Shown: positions 24,110-32,791 of the stretch, piece after piece
Position numbering within the stretch: the first letter of the stretch is position 1
Layout: each line of letters starts with the position of its first letter
Origin: an uncultured Actinomyces sp.
Lineage (GTDB): Bacteria; Actinomycetota; Actinomycetes; Actinomycetales; Actinomycetaceae
Assembly (NCBI GenBank): GCA_938041695.1
Contig: CALISI010000005.1
Location: forward strand, 1-33,255
Length of the DNA stretch: 33,255 nt
Direction of reading: 5' to 3'
Program-made: the position numbers and the translations under genes
The notes under the pieces: generated by a model
Database searches by the model: none
What the model was told of the DNA's origin: nothing
The model's input: only the letters and a program-made list of their open reading frames with translations

Positions 24110-24448
24110 ATGGCAGCCCAAGAACTTGGAACGATGAGCGCGGACAGGGCAATTGGCCTGGCCGTCAACCAGCAGATCTTCGCGCGCGGAATGCAGGCGC
24201 AGGAACTCGCAACGCCTCTCGGGCTGACAAAATCGTCGGTGAGCCGGAAGTTGCGAGGCAATGTCTCATGGTCAGCTGACGAGGTGCTGCGCACCGCCAT
24301 GTTTTTTGGCATCGAGCCCGCAGACCTCATGCCCACCCCAGACGGAATGGGCGGATGGATCCCCGCACCCTTCAAACCTGCCAGGCGTCGAGATGTCGAC
24401 GCATTGGTGCCCCAAGTCGGGCTTGAACCGACGACCCACGGATTATGA
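24110..24448 (+). CDS. XRE-type HTH regulator running into the tRNA
   Basis: Residues about 10-70 contain a Cro/CI-type HTH: AVNQQIFARGMQAQELATPL, LGLTKSSVSRKLRGNVSWSA, and MFFGIEPADLM. It is a likely repressor of the divergent xis operon. The last 13 codons (VPQVGLEPTTHGL) are antisense tRNA sequence: the frame passes through attR and stops in the tRNA gene, so that tail is not a family feature, and the real protein domain ends near residue 90. Start ATG 24110 has no clear ribosome site and the ATG at 24134 is an alternative (MSADRAIGLAV). Confidence 0.75.
   Translation: MAAQELGTMSADRAIGLAVNQQIFARGMQAQELATPLGLTKSSVSRKLRGNVSWSADEVLRTAMFFGIEPADLMPTPDGMGGWIPAPFKPARRRDVDALVPQVGLEPTTHGL
24405..24443. 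repeat. attR, 39-bp repeat inside the tRNA gene
   Basis: Identical to 1131-1169. It spans the tRNA from its CCA end to the base just 3' of the anticodon (anticodon at 24445-24447), so the element has inserted at the tRNA 3' half and restores an intact gene at this junction. Confidence 0.95.
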
Positions 24449-24481
24449 GTCCGCTGCTCTAACCGACTGAGCTATTGGGGC
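24405..24481 (-). tRNA. tRNA with CAU anticodon (elongator Met or Ile2), ICE attachment site
   Basis: Reads, on the minus strand, acceptor GCCCCAA/TTGGGGC, D arm GCTC...GAGC, anticodon stem GCGGA/TCCGT with loop CTCATAA (anticodon CAT at 24447-24445), T arm GTCGG-TTCAAGC-CCGAC, discriminator A and an encoded CCA. The cloverleaf is complete with one G-U pair in the anticodon stem. A CAU tRNA can be Met or, with lysidine, Ile2; the T-arm, discriminator A and GCGGA stem resemble Ile2 genes, but I cannot decide. The functional gene ends at 24408; 24405-24407 is CCA. Confidence 0.93.
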
Positions 24482-24619
24482 GGTGCCATCCTACCGGATG
24501 AGGACTCCTTTGCTCCACCCACCGCCCTGGCCTCGTCCGCGAACGCGAGCGCCACCCCGCGCGGCCGCTTGCATCTCGAGCACTCTCGGTGCGACGCGCT
24601 TGCACCGCCCCGACCGGAC

Positions 24620-25522
24620 TCAGGCGTACCTGCGCGCGATGGCGACGGCCTCGGGAACGTAGGAACGCCCAAAAACCGCGCAGTGAATCATGATGATGTG
24701 CATCTGATGCAAGGCAACGCGTTCGCGCCAGCCTTCCTCCAGGGGCGACGCCTCGTCATAGGCGGCGAGGATGCGGTCGTAGTGTGGGCATCCGAAGACG
24801 GCGAGGGTCGCGAGGTCCTCCTCGGCGTGTCCGCCTTGGGCGGCGGGGTCGATAAGGACGGCCCCCTCCGGTGTCCACATGACGTTGCCGCTCCACAGGT
24901 CGCCATGGGTGCGGGCGGCACCCACATCCCTTTGCTCGGCGATCGCGTCGGCGACGAGGCGCGGCTGACCGTGGTCGAGAACGCCCGATTCGAGGCGCTC
25001 GCAAAGTTTTTCGATGAGCGTTCGTTCGGCGGCCGCGAAGGTGCGGTCGTCAAGATAGGGGGCGATGCGCTCGCGCGCGTAGAAGGCGCCCCAGGAGTCG
25101 GACGAGGCCGGGGCGCGTTTCTGCGCTGCCTCACCGTTCGCGGATCGCTCGGGATAAGCGTTATCACTGGGCACACCGATGCCCGCATGATGTCCGTCGC
25201 CATTGTCGTCATTGTGGGCATGCCGAGGCAAGGTCAGGTGAGCCTCCCCCATCCACCCGCTGCCCTCGAACCCGGGCGGCGGCGCGCCCAGGTGGGGTGC
25301 GCCAGCGGCGTGCGTGTGGGCGAGGGCCCGCCCGAACTCTTCGGCGGCCTTCAACGTTGGAGGGATGGAGGCCAGCCGGGGTTCTTCGAGCCACGTCGCG
25401 CCATGATCGAGGACGGGCACGACGGCTGCCCCGGGGTCCGAGGCCTCGGCGAGCCACGCAAGGCCCGCAACCTCGTAGGCGATCCGCCCGCGGCGGTTAT
25501 CCGCTTTCCTGATGGTATCCAT
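24620..25522 (-). CDS. Fructosamine-kinase family protein
   Basis: Kinase of the fructosamine-3-kinase/aminoglycoside phosphotransferase-like fold, which phosphorylates glycated amines so that they fall apart (deglycation). The 300-residue protein has THGDLWSGNVMW (catalytic loop with Asp) and LIDPAAQGGHAEEDLAT (DPA in place of DFG), plus FGRALAHTHAAGAP, all typical of the family. ATG 25522 follows GAGGGGCG. It is chromosomal, just beyond the tRNA, and probably belongs to the core genome; the divergent neighbour begins 198 bp away. Confidence 0.92.
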   Translation of the reverse strand: MDTIRKADNRRGRIAYEVAGLAWLAEASDPGAAVVPVLDHGATWLEEPRLASIPPTLKAAEEFGRALAHTHAAGAPHLGAPPPGFEGSGWMGEAHLTLPRHAHNDDNGDGHHAGIGVPSDNAYPERSANGEAAQKRAPASSDSWGAFYARERIAPYLDDRTFAAAERTLIEKLCERLESGVLDHGQPRLVADAIAEQRDVGAARTHGDLWSGNVMWTPEGAVLIDPAAQGGHAEEDLATLAVFGCPHYDRILAAYDEASPLEEGWRERVALHQMHIIMIHCAVFGRSYVPEAVAIARRYA

Positions 25523-25719
25523 CGACGCCCCTCATTTTCTCCGGCCGCATTGACCGCGACACCCCGCGCTCACCCCTCCATGCTATAGCCGTTCGCCCGT
25601 GCACATAACCGAACAAAACAGCGGAAAAACCCCGGCCTTCATTGGTACGGACACATACCGAGCAAATCTCGTTATACTTCCTCACGAAGTAGTTTCTGTC
25701 ACTATGAGGATGTAGCGTT

Positions 25720-27723
25720 ATGACCCTCTCGACGAGCCAGAAGACCATCGAACAGCTGCTCACAGGAAACAGGCAGTACCAGATCCCAGACTTCCAACGC
25801 CCTTACGTGTGGGAAGAACAGCAAGCGATTGCACTCGTCAACGACCTGTTAGATGCCTGGCGCATGAACGACGGCGACTACTTCCTGGGATCGATTGTCC
25901 TCGTCGATCACCCGGGCGGCGACAATGTTGACATTATCGATGGACAGCAGCGCCTCACCACCCTGTGCATCCTCGTCGCACTTCTGCGACACCTGGCCGG
26001 CACCGACGCCGGTTTACACGCCGAAATCGGACAACTCCTCAGCATCCCCGAGTCACGGATTAAAGGTCTGGACGAAAGACCTCGCCTATCCGTCCACGAG
26101 TGCGACCGCCACTTCTTCGACACGTTTATTGTCGGAGACAACATTGATTCTCTCCTTGATGTCGACGCGAACAGCCTGACCCCCACGTCTGTGCGTCGAA
26201 TCCACGACAACGCGCGGGCGATGCTCGACGCGCTGGACGATCCCGACGTACTGCCTCCCGAGGAAACTCAAACTTTCGTTCAGTACCTCATGCTGCAGGT
26301 CTCTCTTATTGAGGTGACAACTGATTCCTACCAGGCTGCGCACCGCATCTTTTCCGTTCTCAACACCCGAGGTGTCCCCCTCGCAGCGACCGACATCTTC
26401 AAAGCTCACGTTCTGTCTCACGTCTCCCCAGGCAACAGGCCGCGTTACGCAGCCCTGTGGGAGGATGCCATCAATTCGCTGGCAACCGACAACCCCGACG
26501 CATTCTTCGGGCATCTCCTGACACTCATACTCCGCTCACCCGCAAAACGCGCTCTGATCGACTGTTTTTCCGAGGAGGTACTCACTCCCTTTTTCGCAAC
26601 CAAGAACGGCGAGCAGTTCATTGACGAGGTCTTGGTTCCCAATGCTCGAGCCTACGCACTGGCTACGCTGGCGCCACTTGCCGAGCACCCCGCAGCCACC
26701 CCGCTGGAACTACTACGACTTTACGACTCTGCTGACTGGAAGCCTGCGGCAATGTACATCCTGGGCGCGAATCGAAGCAGCGAGGAAGTTCGAGAGCTTC
26801 TCACGTCCCTTGAGCGCGTGTACGGGACGGCGATTGCGGCGCGCGTCGTGCCCGGGACACGTGCCGTCATCGTTACCCGGTTCATCAGCGCTATCGAAGA
26901 CGGCCAGCCGGTCGATATTGCTTGCTCCGTCCCCGACGACATTCGCCACCGCGCGGCCGCTACAATCGCCCGCCCACTCCCCCAGTCGTCGATTCGCAAG
27001 ATCCTCCTCTACCACGCGCTGGTTGCCGAACGGCGGTCTTTTCCTCAAGGACTACCGCGCAGTCTGGGGGTCTTGGCCGGACTCCCAACGAAGCAGATCC
27101 GTGGCGTTCACGAGAGCATCGACGCACAAGCATGGAATAAACGTCTCGGCGGCCTCATCCTGACGACCCTCAAGTCGCGCACCATCAACCAGGCACCCGA
27201 TTGGGATACAGTGTCGCGCGCGTGTCATGAGGTTCCCATCGTCGGTATGTCCGAGGTCGGCGCTTTGCCGTCCGACCGGGGGGAGATTCACGAAGCCGCC
27301 CTTGAGAAGCGCCAACGACACCTGATGCGCCTCATCTTGGACTACTGGAATATTCGCCGAGATTCGGATGACATCGACCTCTCGCGTCTGACCAGCGCCG
27401 AGCTGGAGGCCGCCGTCGATAAACGTTCCGCTGCTCGCGGCCGCCAGGTTCGACTCGCAGATGTCGTCGCAACCGGGATCATCGCTCCAGGAGACACGTT
27501 CATTTGGCGACGGCGAAACCTCGGGAACGTCTACGTCGTGACGATCTCACCTGAAGGAACGATCGTGCTGCATAACGGCCAAGAGGTTTCTTCTCCCTCT
27601 GCTGCCGTCAGCGCCCTCACCGGCAACGGTAGCGCCGCGGCCCTCGATGTCTTCATCCGCGAGTCCGACGGCAAGAAGCTGCGCGACCTGTGGAACAAAT
27701 ACCGTGATCGCTTTGGTGCATAG
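25720..27723 (+). CDS. DUF262 protein with C-terminal RAMA-like domain
   Basis: A 667-residue protein. Residues 1-230 form a DUF262 (GmrS/ParB-nuclease-like) domain: NRQYQIPDFQRPYVWEEQQA, YFLGSIVLVDHP and the IDGQQRLTTL motif (near 74-83) that serves NTP binding or hydrolysis in GmrSD-type enzymes. The middle (230-560) is helical and lacks an evident DUF1524 HNH motif. The C-terminal 100 residues (RLADVVATGIIAPGDTFIWR, LHNGQEVSSPSAAVSALTGN) match the pattern of RAMA, a domain linked to methylase and restriction systems. It suggests a defence protein that senses modified DNA. ATG 25720 follows GAGGATG. Confidence 0.85.
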   Translation: MTLSTSQKTIEQLLTGNRQYQIPDFQRPYVWEEQQAIALVNDLLDAWRMNDGDYFLGSIVLVDHPGGDNVDIIDGQQRLTTLCILVALLRHLAGTDAGLHAEIGQLLSIPESRIKGLDERPRLSVHECDRHFFDTFIVGDNIDSLLDVDANSLTPTSVRRIHDNARAMLDALDDPDVLPPEETQTFVQYLMLQVSLIEVTTDSYQAAHRIFSVLNTRGVPLAATDIFKAHVLSHVSPGNRPRYAALWEDAINSLATDNPDAFFGHLLTLILRSPAKRALIDCFSEEVLTPFFATKNGEQFIDEVLVPNARAYALATLAPLAEHPAATPLELLRLYDSADWKPAAMYILGANRSSEEVRELLTSLERVYGTAIAARVVPGTRAVIVTRFISAIEDGQPVDIACSVPDDIRHRAAATIARPLPQSSIRKILLYHALVAERRSFPQGLPRSLGVLAGLPTKQIRGVHESIDAQAWNKRLGGLILTTLKSRTINQAPDWDTVSRACHEVPIVGMSEVGALPSDRGEIHEAALEKRQRHLMRLILDYWNIRRDSDDIDLSRLTSAELEAAVDKRSAARGRQVRLADVVATGIIAPGDTFIWRRRNLGNVYVVTISPEGTIVLHNGQEVSSPSAAVSALTGNGSAAALDVFIRESDGKKLRDLWNKYRDRFGA

Positions 27724-28630
27724 GGCGAAGCGGGCAGCCGTAAGGTTGTCGTGCCGACAGATAGCGGGGAACCTGTGCGATGCGCGTGCCCCACTTCCGC
27801 GTCTCGCTTCCTCAGCGACGCTGAGACGGGTCTCCACACTCTCATTGGCGGCCTGGCACTTGTTCTCCCCATCATTCCCGACTTTCTCCTTATCGTTCCC
27901 TCCCCCGAGTTTCAAGGCGTTGCCCTCCACGCGCATGAGGTGAGACTGAATGCCCTCCGTGCGTGGGCCGGACCATCGCCCCCCTCCACCCCACAGGAAC
28001 GATCATCCACCAAACGGGTTTGATCCGCGCGACAGCAGGTGTGCCTGCTACCGGGCTTCCTCAGCAACACGGCCGGGGACACAAACCACGCGCCCGCAGG
28101 CGGGCCTTGTCGGGTGAAGCCCACATCGCAAACCACCACGGGAATAGCCACCACACTAAGGAATTGCCCCCACTCATAAACGTGAGCTCAGTTAGTAGGC
28201 TGAGAAAGTATGACGCGCTTAGCCTCAAGCGCCAGACAGAATCATCACTTGCTTTTCCACATCATTGCGGACACCACATCAGACAAGACATCTCAAGACA
28301 TGCCTGGCTCGAGTAACTCGGACACCTCTTTATCTTGCAGTGAGCGCGGCCCAATGAACCGATGAATACGCAACTTCGCGAGCGAAACGTCTCCTCTATC
28401 GTCCAGATAAAGTGGCTCTTCACATTTGGGGGTGCGACGGTTTGAACAGAGATACCTGCGCCCACCTGCGAAATCCTGCCTCCAAGCACTTACTCCATCG
28501 CGGACGGCGCACTTTCCGATCTGCAGAGTACACTGGCCCCGACCTCATCACTCACAGGCACCAGATCCTACTACTTCAGAGTAACCCGATGTCATATACC
28601 GACAAACAGATGACAGTCGACTTCTTTATT
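27724..28630. other. 907-bp stretch without a recognised gene
   Basis: Between the DUF262 gene and the end of the convergent ATPase gene. Reading frames of up to 129 codons exist on both strands but show no family motif, have uneven composition and lack good start sites. No RNA gene or clear terminator hairpin was seen. It may hold decayed genes or untranslated regions. Confidence 0.5.
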
Positions 28631-31156
28631 CTACTCCCCATCTGCCTGAGGCAAATCATCAACATACGCATGAATCATGTTAAGCACATTCTCCGGTTTT
28701 ATGTTGAGCTCCACTCGGTCTTCACGGGCTACGAAGTAACCAGGAGCCATTCGACTTAATGCCAAGCACTCATCACGCAATACAGTATCATCAATCGTCA
28801 TATGTTTCTCGTAGCGGAGCGCGGTTCTAAGTGAACCATAGTCCACGGTATGATCTCGATCATCCTGTTGGATCTTCCACACTGTCTCCAAGATCTGTTG
28901 ATGAGGGCTGGGTTCAGTGTATTTCCGCTCAACCCCACTGACCCACTTCTCTGCTTCTGCTGGACTTTGACATGTGGCGAGCAGTTCGCGAATCATTGCC
29001 AGATTTACACGCTTGATCGGTGCCAGCCGCACCAGCCTCGCCAAGTCCTTCGCACGCATGAGGGTGATGCCCTTGTTCGGATTCTTATCCCGATCAGCGC
29101 GGATCTCCCGCATAACCGCACCATTGTCATCGGTGCCGGTTTCGAAGTCCGGTCCAACAACGATCGCAAAATCGCACTCCGCTTCATCACGGTGGCGCGC
29201 AATAGTGGACACTTCGACAGCGCTCTTCTTAACTTTTCCGCCGGGTTTCTCTTTACTCTTAGCCTCGAGTGAGACTCGATACGGTCCATTTCCATGCTTA
29301 TCCACAGGCAGGAATGCTTCCGCGAGGCCGTCCTGCTCATCCTTCGCCGCTTTTGGAATGGCCTCGAAACCGAGTTGCTGGAATACCTCGACCAGCGCAA
29401 GCTCAAGTTCTTTGGCACTAGTCAGTGATGCCATCAGTCCTTGTGCAACGGTGATTGAGTTGCGCGCACCCGACGATCGCGCAAGATGGCGAAGTAGTTC
29501 GTCGCGAGAGTCTAGAACGGTCGAAACCGCGGAATCCTCTAGGCCTGCGTCACGAATTCCCGCCTCAAGGAGAATCTCCGCCATTGCGAAAAGTTCCAGG
29601 GGGAGATTCTTCTTGCGATCGTTAAACTCATCAGCAAAGTGCGCAACAAAGGGATGCTCAAGGTTGATCGAGAGTTGTCTGCTCACGCTGTCCAGCATCG
29701 CCATTGGAAGTGACGTACCGAGGTCTTCGTACACGACATCACCAATGAGCCCTCCTTTATTATCGATATTGCTCTCGAGAAAAGCACGCAGATCCTCAAC
29801 CGTCGGAAAATGTTTCTTGTCAATCGGTACGAGGTGCCTGGAGCGAATCCTCTCTTCGTACGAGTCCACCACCATGCGTAAGATCGGTCGTTCCGTGAGA
29901 CTCGCAGGACTGTCAGCGAAGCGTTGCGATGCCCTTCTTTCTGACACAATTTTAGTCTCGTGTTCGTCCAGTTTCGTTCGTGCAAAGTTGAAGATACCGC
30001 GGAGGAGTTCACGGGTACGCGTAACCACAGGATCCGCGAGCAGAGTCTCACGGCTCGACCTAAGTGAAGCGTCGAGACGATCAATATTAATTACCAAACG
30101 GAACCGTGAAAAGGTGCCGTGGCGAAGGCTATTTCGATCAATTCCAAATCCCGAGTCATCAGGGTTGATAAGTCTACCATGGACATAGACGAAGAAGCCA
30201 TTACTCCTTCCAACCGCTTCAGATTTTCCCCCATCAATGGGATCTTCGAAGAGTTCAAGGTATCCACTAACAGGGCCCAGAAGCTTGTCGACCAGGAGAT
30301 AATGCTGGTACTCAGCTTGAGACACATTCTCGTCCACATCTACATCCAGCTCCTTTGGAGCAGGACTCGGAATGGATGAGAAGTCCTTGCCGAGAACCCA
30401 GGTGCCGACCTGATTCGCGGACGCTTTCGAAGCGACCACTTTCTGACCGTTCATGTACAGGGAGAAGTCGTCGCGCAATGGCATGGCCGTCGACAGCACC
30501 CACCGAAGCTTAGCTACGGAGAGTTCAATTGCCATCGACTTCAGGTCGCTAATGATTGCCACAGTCCACGAGTCCTCGGCCTCATCCCCAAAGAGAGTCA
30601 GGTTCTCGCGGCCGGTATCGTCAGATAGCCAGGGATCAACTGCTTTGCGCGCTTCCTCCTCAGTGAGCTCGTGAAGAGGAAGCTGAACCGGTGACGACGC
30701 GGCGCCCACAGACTCATCAGGTTTGGGAACCATCGAGAAATCCATGGTTGTCGAGAAGAATCTGCCACCCGCCTTCGTGATGTGCGTTAAGCGGTTACCT
30801 AAGATGTAAGCTGCAAGCTTGCCGATGCCGAACTTCCCAATGGTACGGCGACCGCGGTCTGTTAGCCGTTTGCGTTCCTTTGGGGACCTCCCGACGATCC
30901 AGTGGGCTTTGAGTCCGGCCTCGTCCATGCCCGTTCCGTTGTCAAGGATCGCAATCGACGCGTCACTCGCAGCCCGATCGGGTGACATCACGGTATGCAC
31001 GCACGTCGCATCAGCGTCAAAAGCATTTGAGACCAACTCTTCTATCGCCTTGTTCGGACTGCTATAGAGTCCTTCGGAGAACAATGCAATGATCTGAAAA
31101 CTGATCTCCACATTGATCTGGTCCTTGAGACTTCCCAACTCGAAGAATCTACTCAT
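28631..31156 (-). CDS. GHKL (HSP90/histidine-kinase-like) ATPase with possible C-terminal nuclease
   Basis: An 841-residue protein. The N-terminal GHKL ATPase is complete: N box EELVSNAFDADA (39-50), G1 LDNGTGM (71-77), G2 GKFGIGKLAAY (107-117). The middle is consistent with an HSP90/MutL-like transducer and helical region. At about 590-720 ELALVEVFQQLGFEA, DGLAEAF (D609), and YRVSLEAKSK (E631-A-K633) with DFAIVVGPDF give the order of a PD-(D/E)xK nuclease, though this is only motif-level. The ATG overlaps the methyltransferase stop as ATGA (31156-31153), so the two are translated together, which suggests an ATP-driven restriction-type system. Plus-strand reading frames here are shadows. Confidence 0.85.
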   Translation of the reverse strand: MSRFFELGSLKDQINVEISFQIIALFSEGLYSSPNKAIEELVSNAFDADATCVHTVMSPDRAASDASIAILDNGTGMDEAGLKAHWIVGRSPKERKRLTDRGRRTIGKFGIGKLAAYILGNRLTHITKAGGRFFSTTMDFSMVPKPDESVGAASSPVQLPLHELTEEEARKAVDPWLSDDTGRENLTLFGDEAEDSWTVAIISDLKSMAIELSVAKLRWVLSTAMPLRDDFSLYMNGQKVVASKASANQVGTWVLGKDFSSIPSPAPKELDVDVDENVSQAEYQHYLLVDKLLGPVSGYLELFEDPIDGGKSEAVGRSNGFFVYVHGRLINPDDSGFGIDRNSLRHGTFSRFRLVINIDRLDASLRSSRETLLADPVVTRTRELLRGIFNFARTKLDEHETKIVSERRASQRFADSPASLTERPILRMVVDSYEERIRSRHLVPIDKKHFPTVEDLRAFLESNIDNKGGLIGDVVYEDLGTSLPMAMLDSVSRQLSINLEHPFVAHFADEFNDRKKNLPLELFAMAEILLEAGIRDAGLEDSAVSTVLDSRDELLRHLARSSGARNSITVAQGLMASLTSAKELELALVEVFQQLGFEAIPKAAKDEQDGLAEAFLPVDKHGNGPYRVSLEAKSKEKPGGKVKKSAVEVSTIARHRDEAECDFAIVVGPDFETGTDDNGAVMREIRADRDKNPNKGITLMRAKDLARLVRLAPIKRVNLAMIRELLATCQSPAEAEKWVSGVERKYTEPSPHQQILETVWKIQQDDRDHTVDYGSLRTALRYEKHMTIDDTVLRDECLALSRMAPGYFVAREDRVELNIKPENVLNMIHAYVDDLPQADGE

Positions 31157-32325
31157 GGCTTCTTCACGGTCAATACAACCTCACTCCGCATTCGATTCGC
31201 CATTGATGATTGGAGGTTCATAGTCCGCACTGGGAGGTACCGTCTATTCTCCGGTATTTCACGCTCGGTTCGTGTCACGACGACGAAGCCAGTATCCTCG
31301 TACGCCTTTCGGACAAGCACATCATTTTGGATATAGTTTCCTCGTAGCGTAGAGTTACCGATTACTGTAACAACCTCAGATCCGCTCTTACATACGCGGT
31401 TAAGTTCGTGCGAAAAAAGCACGAGATCATGAGCGTAACGCTTGATCGTCGCCATAGGAAGTTTGTCGGGGGAATTGACTGAGTCCACTGTGTACTGCAC
31501 CATATCCGCAACCTGGTCCAGAGCATTTCCTTTCAGCGCGCGTTCCGCCCCGATACTATTCGAGCGGATCTTCCGTAATTCGGGAATGGTATGACCGAAC
31601 CAGATAAGCGACATCTTGTGGCCGCGAAGGTAATCGATCGCGTTTAGGTAGGGCGGCGAGGTGATGACCAGATCGACCGATGAATCGGGCAGGTCGAGGG
31701 CACGCGCATCCCCCCTGCGCACTTCTGCCTGCCCCACGAGAGATCGCTCATCAAGTAACTTCTTAAGACTGGCAACAGAGGTTTCGAATCCGCGGTATAC
31801 GTCGTAACTGGATTCGACCACAACACGATGCGGCCTGCTGTGCGAAGTGTCGGCAGCCAGCGAAGCCTTAGGGGCTTTCGTAATGATGGTCCGACTCAGG
31901 GCCACTTGGAGTGCCCGCCGCACAGCATCGTCATCGATCTCATCCAGTTCACGGGAGAGACGGTTGAGTTGACAACGTTGTGGCGCTGCAAACCAGTACT
32001 CGGCGAACTTCTGTGTCTCCGGGTCATCCCAACGGGGTGTGTCCACGCTGGATTCACGCGCACGCGCACAAACACGTTCAGCTTGGGCGACTACTTTCTC
32101 GGTGTCGACGGGTCCTGTCGCGACCGAACTCATGAGGACCGCCAAGGGATCGACATCGAAACCCCGCGCAGAATGACCTCTGGTGACCGCTGCAGCAAGA
32201 ACAGTTCCAGACCCACACATCGGGTCCAAGACCACTAGCTCCTCATCTGCCGCAGAACCAAGGTGGTCAATAGCGATTTCCGGTGCCATCCTAGCAGGGA
32301 ACGGGTGTATCGTCCTTGCGCCCAT
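31153..32325 (-). CDS. N6-adenine/N4-cytosine type DNA methyltransferase
   Basis: A 390-residue enzyme. TIHPFPARM (5-13) is a motif-X-like start, DPMCGSGT (34-41) motif I for SAM binding, GFDVDP (55-60) motif II, and TSPPYLNAIDY (222-232) the catalytic motif IV ((S/D)PPY). Motif I comes before IV with a 160-residue helical insert that may recognise DNA, unlike the IV-first beta group. SPPY is most common in cytosine-N4 enzymes, but adenine-N6 is possible. ATG 32325 is chosen: GAAGGAG lies 5 bp upstream, whereas GTG 32331 overlaps that site. Its stop overlaps the ATPase start. Confidence 0.88.
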   Translation of the reverse strand: MGARTIHPFPARMAPEIAIDHLGSAADEELVVLDPMCGSGTVLAAAVTRGHSARGFDVDPLAVLMSSVATGPVDTEKVVAQAERVCARARESSVDTPRWDDPETQKFAEYWFAAPQRCQLNRLSRELDEIDDDAVRRALQVALSRTIITKAPKASLAADTSHSRPHRVVVESSYDVYRGFETSVASLKKLLDERSLVGQAEVRRGDARALDLPDSSVDLVITSPPYLNAIDYLRGHKMSLIWFGHTIPELRKIRSNSIGAERALKGNALDQVADMVQYTVDSVNSPDKLPMATIKRYAHDLVLFSHELNRVCKSGSEVVTVIGNSTLRGNYIQNDVLVRKAYEDTGFVVVTRTEREIPENRRYLPVRTMNLQSSMANRMRSEVVLTVKKP

Positions 32326-32387
32326 CAGCACTCCTTCGACTCGTACGCTCCGGCACGAGCAGGCGTGCTCCTAGAAACTACTTGGAC

Positions 32388-32417
32388 ATTATCCCAAGGG
32401 CGAGCTAGTAATGTCAA
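32388..32417 (-). promoter_or_regulatory. Promoter of the methyltransferase-ATPase operon
   Basis: TTGACA (32417-32412), 18 bp, GATAAT (32393-32388) on the minus strand, with start site near 32381 and a leader of about 55 nt. It is the only good promoter visible for the two genes, so both are probably on one transcript. Confidence 0.7.
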
Positions 32418-32791
32418 CGAAACCAGCCTGCGTGTCCTGCGGGGCCGCCCCCGTCCGGCAGTTTTGTTTTCAGAGCCCCACGCTCAGAGTTGGGAAGCGG
32501 CGGCATCTGCAGAGTTGCGATGAGTATAACTTCCACTTTCAGAGTGGGCGACCATGCCAGCATTGGCAGCTCAAGTCTATGGCCCTAAGGCTGTGATGCT
32601 GACGGATACGTCACCCACAAGCGGAGGCACGCTTCTAGAGCGTTCATCCGAAGTTCACCAGGCAGGGGCACCCTTGACGCGGGCGGCCTCTATCTGGTAG
32701 TCCACCCTTGGATGCGTGGATGAAGTGACACCTTCAGCCGGAACGGTCCTTTCTATTTCTTCGTTGCGAGTGCGAGGAGAAGGCTGCGCTT
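32418..32791. other. 374-bp stretch with no supported gene
   Basis: Between the promoter of the methyltransferase operon and the small membrane-protein gene. A 61-codon frame at 32411-32596 begins MSTKPACVSCGAAP but overlaps the promoter, has no ribosome site and no family character. No RNA gene or repeat was seen. Confidence 0.4.

Larger units (their letters stand above)
1131..24443. mobile_element. Integrative and conjugative element in a tRNA gene
   Basis: Bounded by a 39-bp perfect direct repeat (1131-1169 and 24405-24443) that equals the 3' half of the tRNA gene at the right end. One unit (1170-24443) is 23,274 bp. It carries an integrase next to attL, an excisionase-like gene next to attR, MobC and relaxase, a VirD4 coupling protein, VirB4-, VirB6- and VirB8-like proteins, a pilin-like protein and a wall hydrolase, so it has the parts for its own transfer. 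ParA/ParB-like genes, a Fic toxin-antitoxin pair and a serine resolvase are cargo or maintenance genes. Intact overlapping transfer genes suggest a recent arrival, although the integrase is frameshifted. Confidence 0.93.

Noticed and set aside
24569..25588. 339-codon plus-strand frame opposite the fructosamine kinase
   Set aside because: Kinase motifs (HGDLWSGNVMW) are on the minus strand.
27751..28023. 90-codon plus-strand frame after the DUF262 gene
   Set aside because: One hydrophobic stretch but no start site, no family match and an improbable composition.
28974..30188. 404-codon plus-strand frame opposite the GHKL ATPase
   Set aside because: Ser/Arg-rich shadow without motifs; the minus strand holds the GHKL signature.
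32545..32570. TGCCAGC-like sequence near the right end
   Set aside because: Only one and a half units, outside the element and not in tandem register.
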